64,000 nt of DNA from positions 62,001 to 126,000 of the forward strand of contig JBHJHE010000022.1 in NCBI GenBank assembly GCA_050331095.1, written 5' to 3'. This document shows positions 16,397 to 24,794 of this stretch, piece after piece (the first letter of the stretch is position 1; each line of letters begins with the position of its first letter). The notes under the pieces were generated by a model, which ran no database searches, was not told the DNA's origin, and worked only from the letters and a program-made list of their open reading frames with translations. The stretch comes from MED-G105 sp050331095. Lineage in GTDB: Bacteria > Pseudomonadota > Alphaproteobacteria > Caulobacterales > Parvularculaceae. The position numbers and the translations under genes were made by a program.

Positions 16397-16789
16397 TCAG
16401 TATCGTCGGACGACGATCTCCCCGTCGCGGATGCGGTCGCGCACCCACCGCAGGACGCGCGCCGCGACCGCGCGGCGCACCGGCGGGACGAGCATCGCGA
16501 AGCCGAGGGCGTCGGTGAGGAAGCCCGGCGTCATCAAGAGCGGCGCCGCGGCGACGAGAAACGCCCCGTCGATCGCCGGGCCGATGGGCGCGTCGCCCTT
16601 GGCGAGGTCGCGGCGCGCCTGATTGATCGCCGAAAGTCCCTGAAGGCGCAGAAGAACGCCGCCGATCGCCGCCGTCGCCAGGCACGCGGCGATGACCCAG
16701 AGCGCGCCGAAGGCCGCGCCCGCCTTAACGATCAGAAAAATTTCCGCGATCGGTCCGACGATGAAAAGGAATATCAAAACGAGCGTCAT
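16397..16789 (-). CDS. fxsA: FxsA-family membrane protein (130 aa)
   Basis: FxsA is a cytoplasmic-membrane protein first found in E. coli as a factor countering phage T7 exclusion by F; its normal job is unclear. Family features are the first hairpin (IFLFIVGPIAEIFLIVKAG, GALWVIAACLATAAIGGVLL), the loop LQGLSAINQARRDLAKGDAP, and a second hairpin with AAAPLLMTPGFLTDALGF. It is divergent from the Tim44-like gene, with 87 bases between starts, and lies just upstream of secB on the same strand. Confidence 0.9.
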   Translation of the reverse strand: MTLVLIFLFIVGPIAEIFLIVKAGAAFGALWVIAACLATAAIGGVLLRLQGLSAINQARRDLAKGDAPIGPAIDGAFLVAAAPLLMTPGFLTDALGFAMLVPPVRRAVAARVLRWVRDRIRDGEIVVRRY

Positions 16790-16876
16790 ATGGCCGTGGT
16801 GTTTTCGTCGCCCCGCCGCCTATATAGGGGGTCGTCGCAAATGTATCCTCTCGGCCACAGCGAAAGCGTTTCATCC

Positions 16877-17512
16877 ATGGATCCAGTCGTGCTGATTTTC
16901 GCCGGACTGGCGCTGTTCATCATCTTCAAGCTGATCTCGGTGCTGGGCACGCGCAACGGCCACGAGGCGCCGCAGGAGATCGCGCCGACAAGCGTCAGCG
17001 ACGCCGACCGGGCCACGAACAGCGCCGACGAAGGGGCGGACGCCGCGGCGGCGCCCCCGGCCCCGGTCTCGCCGGCCGCGGCCGACCTGCGCGCCGCGGA
17101 CCCGCAGTTCGACGAGCGCGAGTTCCTCGACGGCGCCAAAGCCGCCTACGAAATGATCGTCGAAGCCTTCGCCGCCGGCGACATGCGCTCCATCCGGCGC
17201 TATCTCGATGAGCAGGTCTACGAGGCGTTCAAACGTGCGGTCACCGACCGTGAGACGGCCAACCAGCGGTTCGAGCTGAAGTTCGTCGGCATCGAAAAGG
17301 CGTCGGTGGCGTCTTCGTCGGTCGCCGACGGCGCGATGAACGCGGACGTCGATTTCGTGTCGAACCAGGTCCGCGCGACCTATGACAGCGAGGGCGCGCT
17401 CATCGACGGCGACCCGAACCGCGTCGATCTCGTGCGCGACCGATGGACCTTCTCGCGCCCGGCGACGTCGACGGATCCGAACTGGACGCTCGTCGCCACC
17501 GGCGGCGCCTGA
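16877..17512 (+). CDS. Tim44/TimA-like inner-membrane protein (211 aa)
   Basis: This is a bacterial protein with a Tim44-like domain. It starts with a single N-terminal anchor (VVLIFAGLALFIIFKLISVL), then an acidic Ala/Pro-rich linker, then the domain from about residue 80: FDEREFLDGAKAAYEMIVEA, FAAGDMRSIRRYLDEQVYEA and the beta region ending RDRWTFSRPATSTDPNWTLV. ATG 16877 is chosen as it places the anchor at the N-terminus. Bacterial members are proposed to act at the inner membrane. TATATAGGGG upstream at 16821 may be part of a promoter. It is followed 14 bases later by mltA, the usual alphaproteobacterial order. Confidence 0.88.
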   Translation: MDPVVLIFAGLALFIIFKLISVLGTRNGHEAPQEIAPTSVSDADRATNSADEGADAAAAPPAPVSPAAADLRAADPQFDEREFLDGAKAAYEMIVEAFAAGDMRSIRRYLDEQVYEAFKRAVTDRETANQRFELKFVGIEKASVASSSVADGAMNADVDFVSNQVRATYDSEGALIDGDPNRVDLVRDRWTFSRPATSTDPNWTLVATGGA

Positions 17513-17526
17513 CCCCAAGGCGATGC

Positions 17527-18792
17527 ATGACGATGAACGGACGCGTCGTCGCCGCAGCGGTCGCCGCCGCGCTGTTCGCCGCGGCGTTGGTTGCGTTGTT
17601 TTCGCGTCCGGGCGCGCCGGCGGGGGATGAGATCCCGGCGGGCTACGCGCTCGCATCCGTCGGCTTCGAACGCGTCGATTTCAGCGAATTGGAGGGTTGG
17701 GACGGCGACGACGCCGCGGCTTCGCTGCGCTCGTTTCGACTGTCCTGCGCGCAGTATGCTGACAAGCCGGCCGATGCGGCGTTCGGAGCCGATCCCCGTT
17801 TCGGCCGCATCGGCGATTGGCTCGCCGCGTGCGCGGCGGCTTCAAGCGTCCCGTCCGCCGGCGCGCGCGCATTTTTTGAAGGCGCGTTCGCGCCCGTCCG
17901 GTTGATCGAAACCTACGAGGCGGGCGCCGGCGCGCCGCGCGATCGCGGCCCGGTGGCGCGGCGCCGGGGTCTCGTCACGGGATACTTCGAACCGATCTAC
18001 CCGGGCGCCGTTTCGCCCGACGACGTTTACGCCGCGCCGGCGCTTGAGCGCCCCGCCGACCTTGTGACTGTCGACCTCGGCCGGTTTCGCAACGCGCTCT
18101 CCGGCGAACGGATCGCGGGCCGCGTTGTTGACGGCCGGCTCGAGCCCTATCCGTCTCGCGCCGAGATCAACGGCGGGGCGCTCAGCGCGCGGGCGACGGC
18201 GCTCGCTTACCTGCGGCCGACGGACCTGTTCTTTCTGCAGATCCAGGGCTCGGGCCGGGTCGACGTGCCCGGCCGCAAGCCGATGCGGCTTGGCTATGAC
18301 GGCCAGAACGGCTGGCCCTACCGCGCGATCGGCCGGGACCTGATCGAGCAGGGCGCTTTGACGCGTGAAAACGTGACGATGGCGTCGATCCGCGACTGGC
18401 TCGACGCCGCCGAACCGGCGATGGCCCGCGCCATGCGCGAACGCAACGCGTCCTACGTTTTCTTTCGCGAGCTCGACGATTTGCCGGATCCGTCGCTAGG
18501 GCCCCTCGGGGCCCAGGGCGCGCAACTGACGCCGCGGCGCAGCCTCGCGGTTGACCGTCGGTGGATCCCGCTCGGCGCGCCCGTCTGGCTCGCCTTCGAG
18601 GAGGCGCCCATCGACGCCGACCTTGGCGGGCTCTATGTGGCGCAGGACGTAGGCGGGGCGATCCGCGGGCCCTTGCGCGGCGACGTCTTCATCGGCGCGG
18701 GCGACGCCGCGGGCGCGCTCGCCGGGAGGCTTAAGGCGCGGGCGAGTTTCGTCGTGTTCGTTCCGCGGGCGAGTCTTGGAGATGCCGCGTGA
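17527..18792 (+). CDS. mltA: Membrane-bound lytic murein transglycosylase A, MltA (421 aa)
   Basis: MltA cleaves peptidoglycan glycan strands, leaving 1,6-anhydro ends. An N-terminal signal/anchor (VVAAAVAAALFAAALVALF) is present with no lipobox Cys. The MltA domain includes GLVTGYFEPIYPGAV, RAEINGGAL, YLRPTDLFFLQIQGSGRVDV and GYDGQNGWPYRAIGRDLI. The C-terminal 3D domain holds the catalytic Asp374 in VAQDVGGAIRGPLRGDVFIG. ATG 17527 begins right at the signal sequence. It overlaps the Smr gene by 4 bases (GTGA). Confidence 0.93.
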   Translation: MTMNGRVVAAAVAAALFAAALVALFSRPGAPAGDEIPAGYALASVGFERVDFSELEGWDGDDAAASLRSFRLSCAQYADKPADAAFGADPRFGRIGDWLAACAAASSVPSAGARAFFEGAFAPVRLIETYEAGAGAPRDRGPVARRRGLVTGYFEPIYPGAVSPDDVYAAPALERPADLVTVDLGRFRNALSGERIAGRVVDGRLEPYPSRAEINGGALSARATALAYLRPTDLFFLQIQGSGRVDVPGRKPMRLGYDGQNGWPYRAIGRDLIEQGALTRENVTMASIRDWLDAAEPAMARAMRERNASYVFFRELDDLPDPSLGPLGAQGAQLTPRRSLAVDRRWIPLGAPVWLAFEEAPIDADLGGLYVAQDVGGAIRGPLRGDVFIGAGDAAGALAGRLKARASFVVFVPRASLGDAA

Positions 18793-19442
18793 AAAGACGT
18801 CTGTCAGCGGAAGAGCGGCGCCTTTGGCGAGACGTGACCCGCGACGTCAGCGCGATGGCGCCCCGTCGCGCGGGCGAAACGCCGCAAGCCCCAGCCGCGA
18901 CGACGACCGCAGCGGCGCCGACGACCCTCGATTCAACGCCGGCGTCCGCGCCGACGATGCGCTCGCAGCACGAACGCTCGATTTCGCCCAGGGCGTCCCG
19001 CCCCGCATCAGGTGCCTATGGCGGCGGCGATCCGCGATTCGACCGGCGCGCGGCGAACCGGCGCCTGCCGATCGACCGCCGGCTCGATCTCCATGGCATG
19101 ACCCAGGAAGCGGCCCGGCGCGCCTTCGCCCGCTTCGTCGTCGAGGCCCGCAACGCCGGCTGCCGCTGCGTGCTCGTGATCACCGGCAAGGGCGGTCCGG
19201 CGTCGGGCGACGCCATGACGAAAGCGCGGCTGTTCGGCGGATTGATCGACCGGTTCGACCCGCATTCGTCCGGCGGCGAAGCGATCGGCTGGCGACCGGG
19301 CGTTCTGCGCGAGCGCGTGCGCGAATGGGTCGATGCGCCGGACATCCGCCCGCACGTCTCGCGCATGTCGCCCGCGCGCCCGAAGGACGGCGGGGCCGGC
19401 GCCCATTACGTTTTTCTGAAAGCGCCGCCGCGCCGCAGCTGA
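18789..19442 (+). CDS. Smr-domain protein (217 aa)
   Basis: Smr domains bind or cut nucleic acid. The GTG start at 18789 overlaps the mltA stop (GTGA), so the two are translationally coupled. The first 85 residues are a low-complexity Ala/Arg/Thr-rich region. The Smr domain then shows RRLDLHGMTQEAARRAFARF, LVITGKGG and a C-terminal YVFLK strand. The LDLHG and TGKG motifs are the family hallmarks. Co-location with mltA is common in alphaproteobacteria. Its exact substrate is not known. Confidence 0.88.
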   Translation: MKRRLSAEERRLWRDVTRDVSAMAPRRAGETPQAPAATTTAAAPTTLDSTPASAPTMRSQHERSISPRASRPASGAYGGGDPRFDRRAANRRLPIDRRLDLHGMTQEAARRAFARFVVEARNAGCRCVLVITGKGGPASGDAMTKARLFGGLIDRFDPHSSGGEAIGWRPGVLRERVREWVDAPDIRPHVSRMSPARPKDGGAGAHYVFLKAPPRRS

Positions 19443-19458
19443 CGACGCGGCGGTCTTC

Positions 19459-21261
19459 CTAAAACGGCAGGATCATGTAGCCCGCGCGCCAGGCGAGATA
19501 GATCGCGCCGGCGATCATCGAAATGCCGGCGATGGCGAACCAGGGCGCAAGACGGCTGAGCCGGATCGACGCCGTCTCGACCGCGTCGGCGAAGATCGAT
19601 TTCGGCGTCTCCGAATACCAGCGACGGCGGCTGTGGTCGGGCAGCTGCGGCGTGTCGAACGGCATCGCCGCCAGCACCGAGCCGCCGCGGTTCTTCCAGC
19701 GTTTGAACGCCGTCTTCATCGCGCCGTTCGCCACCGAACCGAGCGTGCGCTTGTACTGGCTGAACCAGGCCAGAAGAAAGATGAGGCCGCCAACGACGAC
19801 CGCGCCCAGCCACAATGCGGCCTGGGCGGGCGCCAGGCTCGCCTGAAGCGTCGGCGCGACGAAATAGGCGAGCGCGGCCGTAACGGCTGTGATCGTCGCG
19901 GCGCCGAACCATTTGCCGAGCCACTCGCCGGGGTTGGCGGCGAGATCGCCGCGGAAGTCTTCGCAGGAGAACTCGATGTCGAGGACCATGCCGGCGGGCG
20001 CGCCTTTCTCGCTGTCCTCGTCCATGCGCGCGACCGCGTGGCGGACGCCGTGGTTGCGCAGATAGTTTTCGAGATCGGCGATGCTCGCCGCGTTGCCGGC
20101 GCGCTGGAAGCGCATCATGACGCGCACGCCCGGTCCGCCGGAGCCGTGCTCGTGGCCGCTGTCGGCGTGGCGATCATGGGCGACGCGGTTTACGTCGCGC
20201 AGACGCTCCATCCAGTAACGCGTCTTGGCGTCGGTCGTGCGCAACGCGTCTTCGAACAGGGTCTCGTCGGACGAGCGATTGACGACGAAAAAGCGGGTTT
20301 TCGCCGGATCCGCGTCCTCGAGATTATGGTCGATAATGGTGAAGTCCGCCGACATCATCGCCATTTGGTAGGGCAGGACGACGCCGTAGAGCTTGCCCAT
20401 CTGCTGCGGCTCGCTCGTCATGGTCGAGAGGTAGTTGACCGCGCCGGTCGTCGGATCGAACGAGGTGTAGAAATCGCTGTAACCCCTCAACTTAATCCAA
20501 GCGAGGCGCGCCATCTCGCGGTGGGGCTCGACGCTGAGAAGCGTCTCGGCGACGTCGACGCCCGCGGCGCGCAGACCGTCGAGCTTCGATTTGCAGCGCC
20601 GCCCGGCGTCGGGTCCGCAAAACACCATGTCGATCCGGTCGCGCAGAAGCATTTGACCGGCCTGATCGATCTGCAGGCTGGCGCGGAAATCGCCGCCGGC
20701 GTTCGGCAGCGCGTCGGCGCCGGTGAAGGCGCGCACCCGGTCTCCGTCGCCGTAAGACGATCGCCGGCCCAGAAGTTGGGAGAGGGCCGAGCCAGGATGG
20801 GACGACTGGACGAGATCCAGGACCTGCGGCTCGTAGACCGCAAGGCAATACTGGTCGATCGCCTCGACCTGCTCCACCGCGAGCACGGTGATGAGGTTCG
20901 CCATCGCCCGCAGGGTTTCGAAGTCGTAGCCCGTATAGGGGCTGTAGAAGGGCACGACGGCGAAGTCCGCGGTCTTGGCGCGGAGCGACATCAACGCCTG
21001 CTCTTTCGTTCGCAGCGGCTGGCGCGCGGCGTCCTCGAAATCGTACCGGTGCCGGGCTTCCTCGCGGATCGTGTATTCTTTGAGGTTGGTCGTCTTTTTC
21101 GAGGCGGCGTAGCCGCCGTCGGCGACGCCGGGGCCCGACCGCTCGTAACGCGCCGCGTTCGTCACGAACTGGTTCGTCGCCAGATAGCCGAAACCGCACT
21201 CCTCGCCGGTGAAGGCGATTTTCGGTCTTGGTTTTTTCGAAATCGGCGCGCCGTCAGCCAT
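19459..21261 (-). CDS. Membrane-anchored protein with prephenate-dehydratase-like and ACT-like domains (600 aa)
   Basis: The first 330 residues read like a two-lobed prephenate dehydratase fold. KIAFTGEECGFGYLATNQF matches the usual lobe-1 start (IAYLGPEGTFS type), ADFAVVPFYSPYTGYDF matches DxxVVPxENS, and KTRFFVVNR (321-329) matches the TRF motif of that enzyme. Residues about 378-412 (VRVMMRFQRAGNAASIADLE, then NYLRNHGVRH) look like an ACT regulatory domain. Two membrane helices (about 452-470 and 482-500) and one near the C-terminus (about 575-597) follow, which is not normal for a dehydratase. ENS is replaced by FYS, so activity is doubtful. It is convergent with the Smr gene. Function is unknown; the domain match is my reading, not a search result. 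Confidence 0.55.
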   Translation of the reverse strand: MADGAPISKKPRPKIAFTGEECGFGYLATNQFVTNAARYERSGPGVADGGYAASKKTTNLKEYTIREEARHRYDFEDAARQPLRTKEQALMSLRAKTADFAVVPFYSPYTGYDFETLRAMANLITVLAVEQVEAIDQYCLAVYEPQVLDLVQSSHPGSALSQLLGRRSSYGDGDRVRAFTGADALPNAGGDFRASLQIDQAGQMLLRDRIDMVFCGPDAGRRCKSKLDGLRAAGVDVAETLLSVEPHREMARLAWIKLRGYSDFYTSFDPTTGAVNYLSTMTSEPQQMGKLYGVVLPYQMAMMSADFTIIDHNLEDADPAKTRFFVVNRSSDETLFEDALRTTDAKTRYWMERLRDVNRVAHDRHADSGHEHGSGGPGVRVMMRFQRAGNAASIADLENYLRNHGVRHAVARMDEDSEKGAPAGMVLDIEFSCEDFRGDLAANPGEWLGKWFGAATITAVTAALAYFVAPTLQASLAPAQAALWLGAVVVGGLIFLLAWFSQYKRTLGSVANGAMKTAFKRWKNRGGSVLAAMPFDTPQLPDHSRRRWYSETPKSIFADAVETASIRLSRLAPWFAIAGISMIAGAIYLAWRAGYMILPF

Positions 21262-21320
21262 GACGATTTGGCCCCAATGCTTTCCCCATTAACAACGTAA
21301 CGTACCGCGCCGTTAAGGAA

Positions 21321-21361
21321 ATAAAAAGCCTTTGGGCGGCCCCCGAGGTTGCCGAAGGCTT
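21321..21361 (-). terminator. Intrinsic terminator of the hslVU operon
   Basis: On the minus strand, AAGCCTT pairs with AAGGCTT across an inner GC-rich hairpin, followed by TTTTTATTT. It starts 14 bases after the hslU TAG stop (21377-21375). The stem plus T-run is a standard factor-independent terminator. Confidence 0.8.
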
Positions 21362-21374
21362 GGGCGCGGCGGGG

Positions 21375-22703
21375 CTACAACACGTACTTCGAGAGGTCTT
21401 CATCGTCGGCGACGCCGGCGAGGCGGGCCTCCACGAAGGCCGCGTCGAGCGTGATCTCTTCGCCCTTGCGCTCGTCGGCGTCGAAAGAGACGTCCTCGAG
21501 GACTTTCTCCAGGATCGTCGCGAGGCGACGCGCGCCAATGTTTTCAACGCTGGCGTTCACCGCCGCGGCCGCGTCGGCGAGGGCGTCGAGCCCGTCGTCG
21601 GCGAAAGCGAGCGTCACGCCCTCGGCGTTCATCAAGGCCTGGTATTGCTTGACGAGGCTCGCTTCCGGCTCGGCGAGGATTCGCTTCAGGTCGTCGCGGT
21701 CGAGGGCGTCGAGCTCCACCCGGATCGGCAGGCGGCCCTGCAGCTCCGGCAAAAGATCGGCGGGCTTCGAGACATGGAACGCGCCGGACGCGATGAACAG
21801 CACATGATCCGTCTTCACCGGGCCGTACTTCGTGGCGACGGTCGCGCCCTCGATCAGCGGCAGGAGAGCGCGCTGCACGCCTTCGCGTGAGACGTCGGCG
21901 CCGCTGCGCCCGGCGTCGGCGCCGCGGGCGATCTTGTCGATTTCGTCGAGGAAGACGATGCCGTCGTTCTGGGCTCGCTCGAGGGCGTCGCGGTTGGTCG
22001 TTTCGTCGTCGACAAGGCGGTCGGCTTCCTCCGCGATCAGGGGTTCGTAGGCGTCTTTGACCTTCAGTCGGCGACGCCGCGTCGTCCCGCCGAAGCCCTT
22101 GCCGAGAATTTCGGAAAGATTGATGACGCCCATCTGTCCGCCCGGCGCGCCGGGGATCTCGACGTTCGGGGCGTTCTGGGTCTCCTTCATGTCGACGTCG
22201 ACCTCGCGCTCGTCGAGTTCGCCTGTCCGCAGCTTGGCGCGGAAGCTTTCTCGGGTGCGCTCGCTGGCGTCGGCCCCGACAAGGGCGTCGAGAACCCGGT
22301 CCTCGGCGGCGGCGTGGGCGGCGTCCTTCACCTCGGCCCGGCGTTCGTCGCGGACGAGCGACACGGCGGCCTCGACGAGATCGCGGACGATGGCGTCGAC
22401 GTCGCGGCCGACATAGCCGACCTCGGTGAACTTGGTCGCCTCGACCTTGACGAACGGCGCGCCGGCGAGGCGCGCGAGCCGGCGCGAGATCTCAGTTTTG
22501 CCGACGCCCGTGGGGCCGATCATCAAGATGTTTTTCGGCGTGATCTCCGCCCGCAAGGGCTCCGCGACCTGGCGGCGCCGCCAGCGGTTCCGCAGAGCGA
22601 TCGCTACGGCGCGTTTCGCGGCCGCCTGGCCGACGATGAAGCGGTCGAGGTCAGCGACGATTTCGCGGGGCGTGAGGTTCTCCGCGGGCGTGCGCTCGCT
22701 CAT
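21375..22703 (-). CDS. hslU: ATP-dependent unfoldase HslU (ClpY) (442 aa)
   Basis: HslU is the AAA+ ring that unfolds substrates for the HslV protease. It opens with LTPREIVADLDRFIVGQAAA, the family start. Walker A is GPTGVGKTEIS. The GYVGRDV pore loop, the inserted I-domain (about residues 110-240), Walker B (GIVFLDEIDKIA) and sensor regions are all present, and the C-terminus ends DEDLSKYVL, the tail that docks into HslV. AAGGAAAG lies upstream of ATG 22703. It is 58 bases downstream of hslV on the same strand. Confidence 0.97.
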   Translation of the reverse strand: MSERTPAENLTPREIVADLDRFIVGQAAAKRAVAIALRNRWRRRQVAEPLRAEITPKNILMIGPTGVGKTEISRRLARLAGAPFVKVEATKFTEVGYVGRDVDAIVRDLVEAAVSLVRDERRAEVKDAAHAAAEDRVLDALVGADASERTRESFRAKLRTGELDEREVDVDMKETQNAPNVEIPGAPGGQMGVINLSEILGKGFGGTTRRRRLKVKDAYEPLIAEEADRLVDDETTNRDALERAQNDGIVFLDEIDKIARGADAGRSGADVSREGVQRALLPLIEGATVATKYGPVKTDHVLFIASGAFHVSKPADLLPELQGRLPIRVELDALDRDDLKRILAEPEASLVKQYQALMNAEGVTLAFADDGLDALADAAAAVNASVENIGARRLATILEKVLEDVSFDADERKGEEITLDAAFVEARLAGVADDEDLSKYVL

Positions 22704-22761
22704 GGCAGGCTTTCCTTATTCTTGTCGGCGGCCCGTCCCAAACCACGCGACAAGTGGGGCG

Positions 22762-23346
22762 TTACGCCTCCGGCGGCAATGTTTCGAGGACCAACGACGC
22801 GTTGGTGTAGATGCAGATCGACGCCGCGATCTCCATCGATTTACGCACGATGTCCGGCGCGCTGAGCGAGGTTTCCGCCAGAAGCGCGCGGGCGGCCGCC
22901 CGCGCGAACTCGCCGCCGGAGCCGATGGCCGCGACGCCGCCTTCCGGCTCCAGGACGTCGCCGGCCCCGGTGACCGTAAGCGTCACGTCAGCGTCGGCGA
23001 CGATCAGCATCGCTTCGAGCCGGCGCAAGTAGCGGTCGGTGCGCCAGTCCTTGGCGAGTTCGACGGCGGCGCGGGTCAATTGCCCGCGCCGGCCCTCGAG
23101 CTTCGCCTCGAGCCGCTCGATGAGGGCGAAGGCGTCGGCGGTGGCCCCGGCGAAACCGGCGATCACCTCGCCTGGGGCGCTCTTGTCGCCGGCGGGCGGC
23201 GCGAGGCGGCGCACCTTGCGGGCGTCGCCTTTGACGATGGATTGTCCGAGCGTCACCTGGCCGTCGCCGCCCACCGCGACGACGCCGTCGCGGCGAACGG
23301 ACAGAATGGTGGTGCCATGCAACTCTTGGGGGGCGTTCGCCGGCAT
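22762..23346 (-). CDS. hslV: ATP-dependent protease peptidase subunit HslV (ClpQ) (194 aa)
   Basis: HslV is a threonine protease of the proteasome type. From ATG 23346 the propeptide is MPANAPQELHG, and cleavage before Thr12 would give the mature start TTILSVRRDG. The catalytic Asp is in GGDGQVTLG and the Lys in KGDARKVRRL. The body (ADAFALIERLEAKLEGRRGQ, MLIVADADVTLTVTGAGDVL, AAIGSGG) is typical. A TTG 7 codons upstream is in frame but adds nothing conserved. It is divergent from the histidine operon. Confidence 0.96.
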   Translation of the reverse strand: MPANAPQELHGTTILSVRRDGVVAVGGDGQVTLGQSIVKGDARKVRRLAPPAGDKSAPGEVIAGFAGATADAFALIERLEAKLEGRRGQLTRAAVELAKDWRTDRYLRRLEAMLIVADADVTLTVTGAGDVLEPEGGVAAIGSGGEFARAAARALLAETSLSAPDIVRKSMEIAASICIYTNASLVLETLPPEA

Positions 23347-23362
23347 CGGGACGTTTCGTAAC

Positions 23363-23391
23363 TTCAACGCTGCGACGCTTTTCTTTATACA
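23363..23391 (+). promoter_or_regulatory. Candidate promoter of the histidine operon (possible leaderless start)
   Basis: TTCAAC (23363-23368), 17 bases, TATACA (23386-23391) resembles a -35/-10 pair. The -10 ends only 6 bases before the hisH ATG at 23398, and no Shine-Dalgarno sequence is visible, so transcription may begin at or next to the start codon. The -35 is a weak match. Pattern only. Confidence 0.35.
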
Positions 23392-23397
23392 CGCTCG

Positions 23398-24063
23398 ATG
23401 GTTCAGCGACAGGCCGTCGGGGGCCGGGCGCGCGTCGCGATCGTCGACGCCGGCTCAGGCAATCTGAGATCCGTTGAGAAAGCGCTTGCGCGCGCCGCCG
23501 ACGAGGCGGGGTTCGCGGCGGACGTTTTCGTCACCGACGATCCGGACGCCGTGGCGTCGGCGGACCGCATCGTCCTGCCGGGCGTCGGGGCCTTCCGCGC
23601 CTCCATGGACGGTTTGGGCGCACGGGACGGGCTCGCCGGCGCGTTGCATGAGGCGGTCCGGCGAAAAGCCCGGCCCTATCTCGGGATTTGCGTCGGCATG
23701 CAGATCATGGCGCGCCGCGGGCTGGAGTTCGGCGAAGCGGCCGGCCTCGACTGGATCCCCGGCGACGTCGCGCCGATCGAGCCCGCGCCCGATCGCCGGG
23801 TGCCGCACATGGGCTGGAACACGGTCCGCTTTTCAGGCGCCGCGGGCCCGTTCGCCGCCAGCGCGCCCGCGGATTTCTACTTCGTTCACTCCTATTATTT
23901 CGCGACCGAAAACGCCTCCGATCTTGTTGGCGTTTGCGACTATGGCGGGTCGCTCGCTGCGGCCGTCGCGCGCGACAATCTCGCTGGCGTTCAATTCCAT
24001 CCGGAAAAGAGCCAGGGGGCCGGGTTGCGGCTGCTGGCGGACTTTCTGAGGTGGTCGCCGTGA
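23398..24063 (+). CDS. hisH: Imidazole glycerol phosphate synthase glutaminase subunit HisH (221 aa)
   Basis: HisH hydrolyses glutamine and passes ammonia to HisF in histidine synthesis. The class-I glutaminase triad is complete: Cys98 in LGICVGMQ, His201 and Glu203 in VQFHPEKS. The P-loop-like GSGNLRSVEKAL and PGVGAF segments also match. The start ATG lacks a visible ribosome binding site. The stop overlaps the GTG start of hisA by 4 bases. Confidence 0.95.
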   Translation: MVQRQAVGGRARVAIVDAGSGNLRSVEKALARAADEAGFAADVFVTDDPDAVASADRIVLPGVGAFRASMDGLGARDGLAGALHEAVRRKARPYLGICVGMQIMARRGLEFGEAAGLDWIPGDVAPIEPAPDRRVPHMGWNTVRFSGAAGPFAASAPADFYFVHSYYFATENASDLVGVCDYGGSLAAAVARDNLAGVQFHPEKSQGAGLRLLADFLRWSP

Positions 24064-24794
24064 CGACGCCGTTCGAGATCTATCCGGCGATCGACCTCAA
24101 GGGCGGGCGCTGCGTCCGCCTCCTGCAGGGCCGCATGGACGACGCCACGGTCTACAACGACGATCCGGCCGCTCAGGCGCGAGCCTTCTCGAACGCCGGT
24201 TTTTCGCGGCTTCACGTCGTCGACCTCGACGGCGCGTTCTCCGGCGCGTCGGAGAACCGCGCCGCCGTTGACCGCATCCTCAAGGGCGGCGTTCCCGGCT
24301 GGCGCCAGCTCGGCGGCGGGGTTCGCGACATGGCGGCGCTCGAAGGGTGGCTCGGGGCCGGGATCGATCGCGTGGTCCTCGGCACCGCCGCCGTACGCGA
24401 CCCGGCGTTCGTGCGCGCCGCCGCCAGGGCGCATCCGGGCTGCGTCGCGGTCGGGATCGACGCGAAGGACGGCCGCGCCATGACGGACGGTTGGGCGGAA
24501 GACGGCGGCGTCGACGCCGTCGATCTCGCGCGACGGTTCGAAGACGCCGGCGTCGCCGCCCGGATCTACCCGGACAATTAGCGCGACGGCGCGCTTTCCG
24601 GCGTCAATGTCGAGGCGACGGCGGCTCTGGCGCGCGCCGTGGCGATTCCCGTCATCGCCTCGGGAGGCGTCGCCGGCGCCGACGACGTGCGCCGGCTCGC
24701 CGCCCGCGCCGAAGGGATCGCCGGCGTCGTCATCGGGCGCGCGCTCTACGACGGGCGCGTCAGCGCGGGCGCCGCCCTCGCGGCGGCCCGGTCG
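24060..24794 (+). pseudogene. hisA: hisA (phosphoribosylformimino-AICAR-P isomerase) with an in-frame amber stop
   Basis: The 244-codon frame from GTG 24060 to TGA 24794 covers all of HisA, the TIM-barrel isomerase before HisHF. The first catalytic Asp is Asp12 in YPAIDLKGGRCVRL, and LGGGVRDM and GIDAKDG are present. At codon 174 (24579-24581) TAG interrupts it in the motif that is normally IIYTDIARDG; here it reads RIYPDN, stop, RDG, so about four codons in this short stretch differ. Afterwards the normal end resumes (ALSGVNVEATAALARAVAIP, VIASGGVAGADD). As written the product loses the last phosphate-binding strands. Either a pseudogene with histidine auxotrophy or a local sequence error; the second is quite possible because the rest of the operon is intact. 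Confidence 0.85.

Noticed and set aside
7808..24581. TAG reassigned as a sense codon in this organism
   Set aside because: At least six normal genes here end at TAG (for example secB and hslU) with no conserved sequence after the stop.
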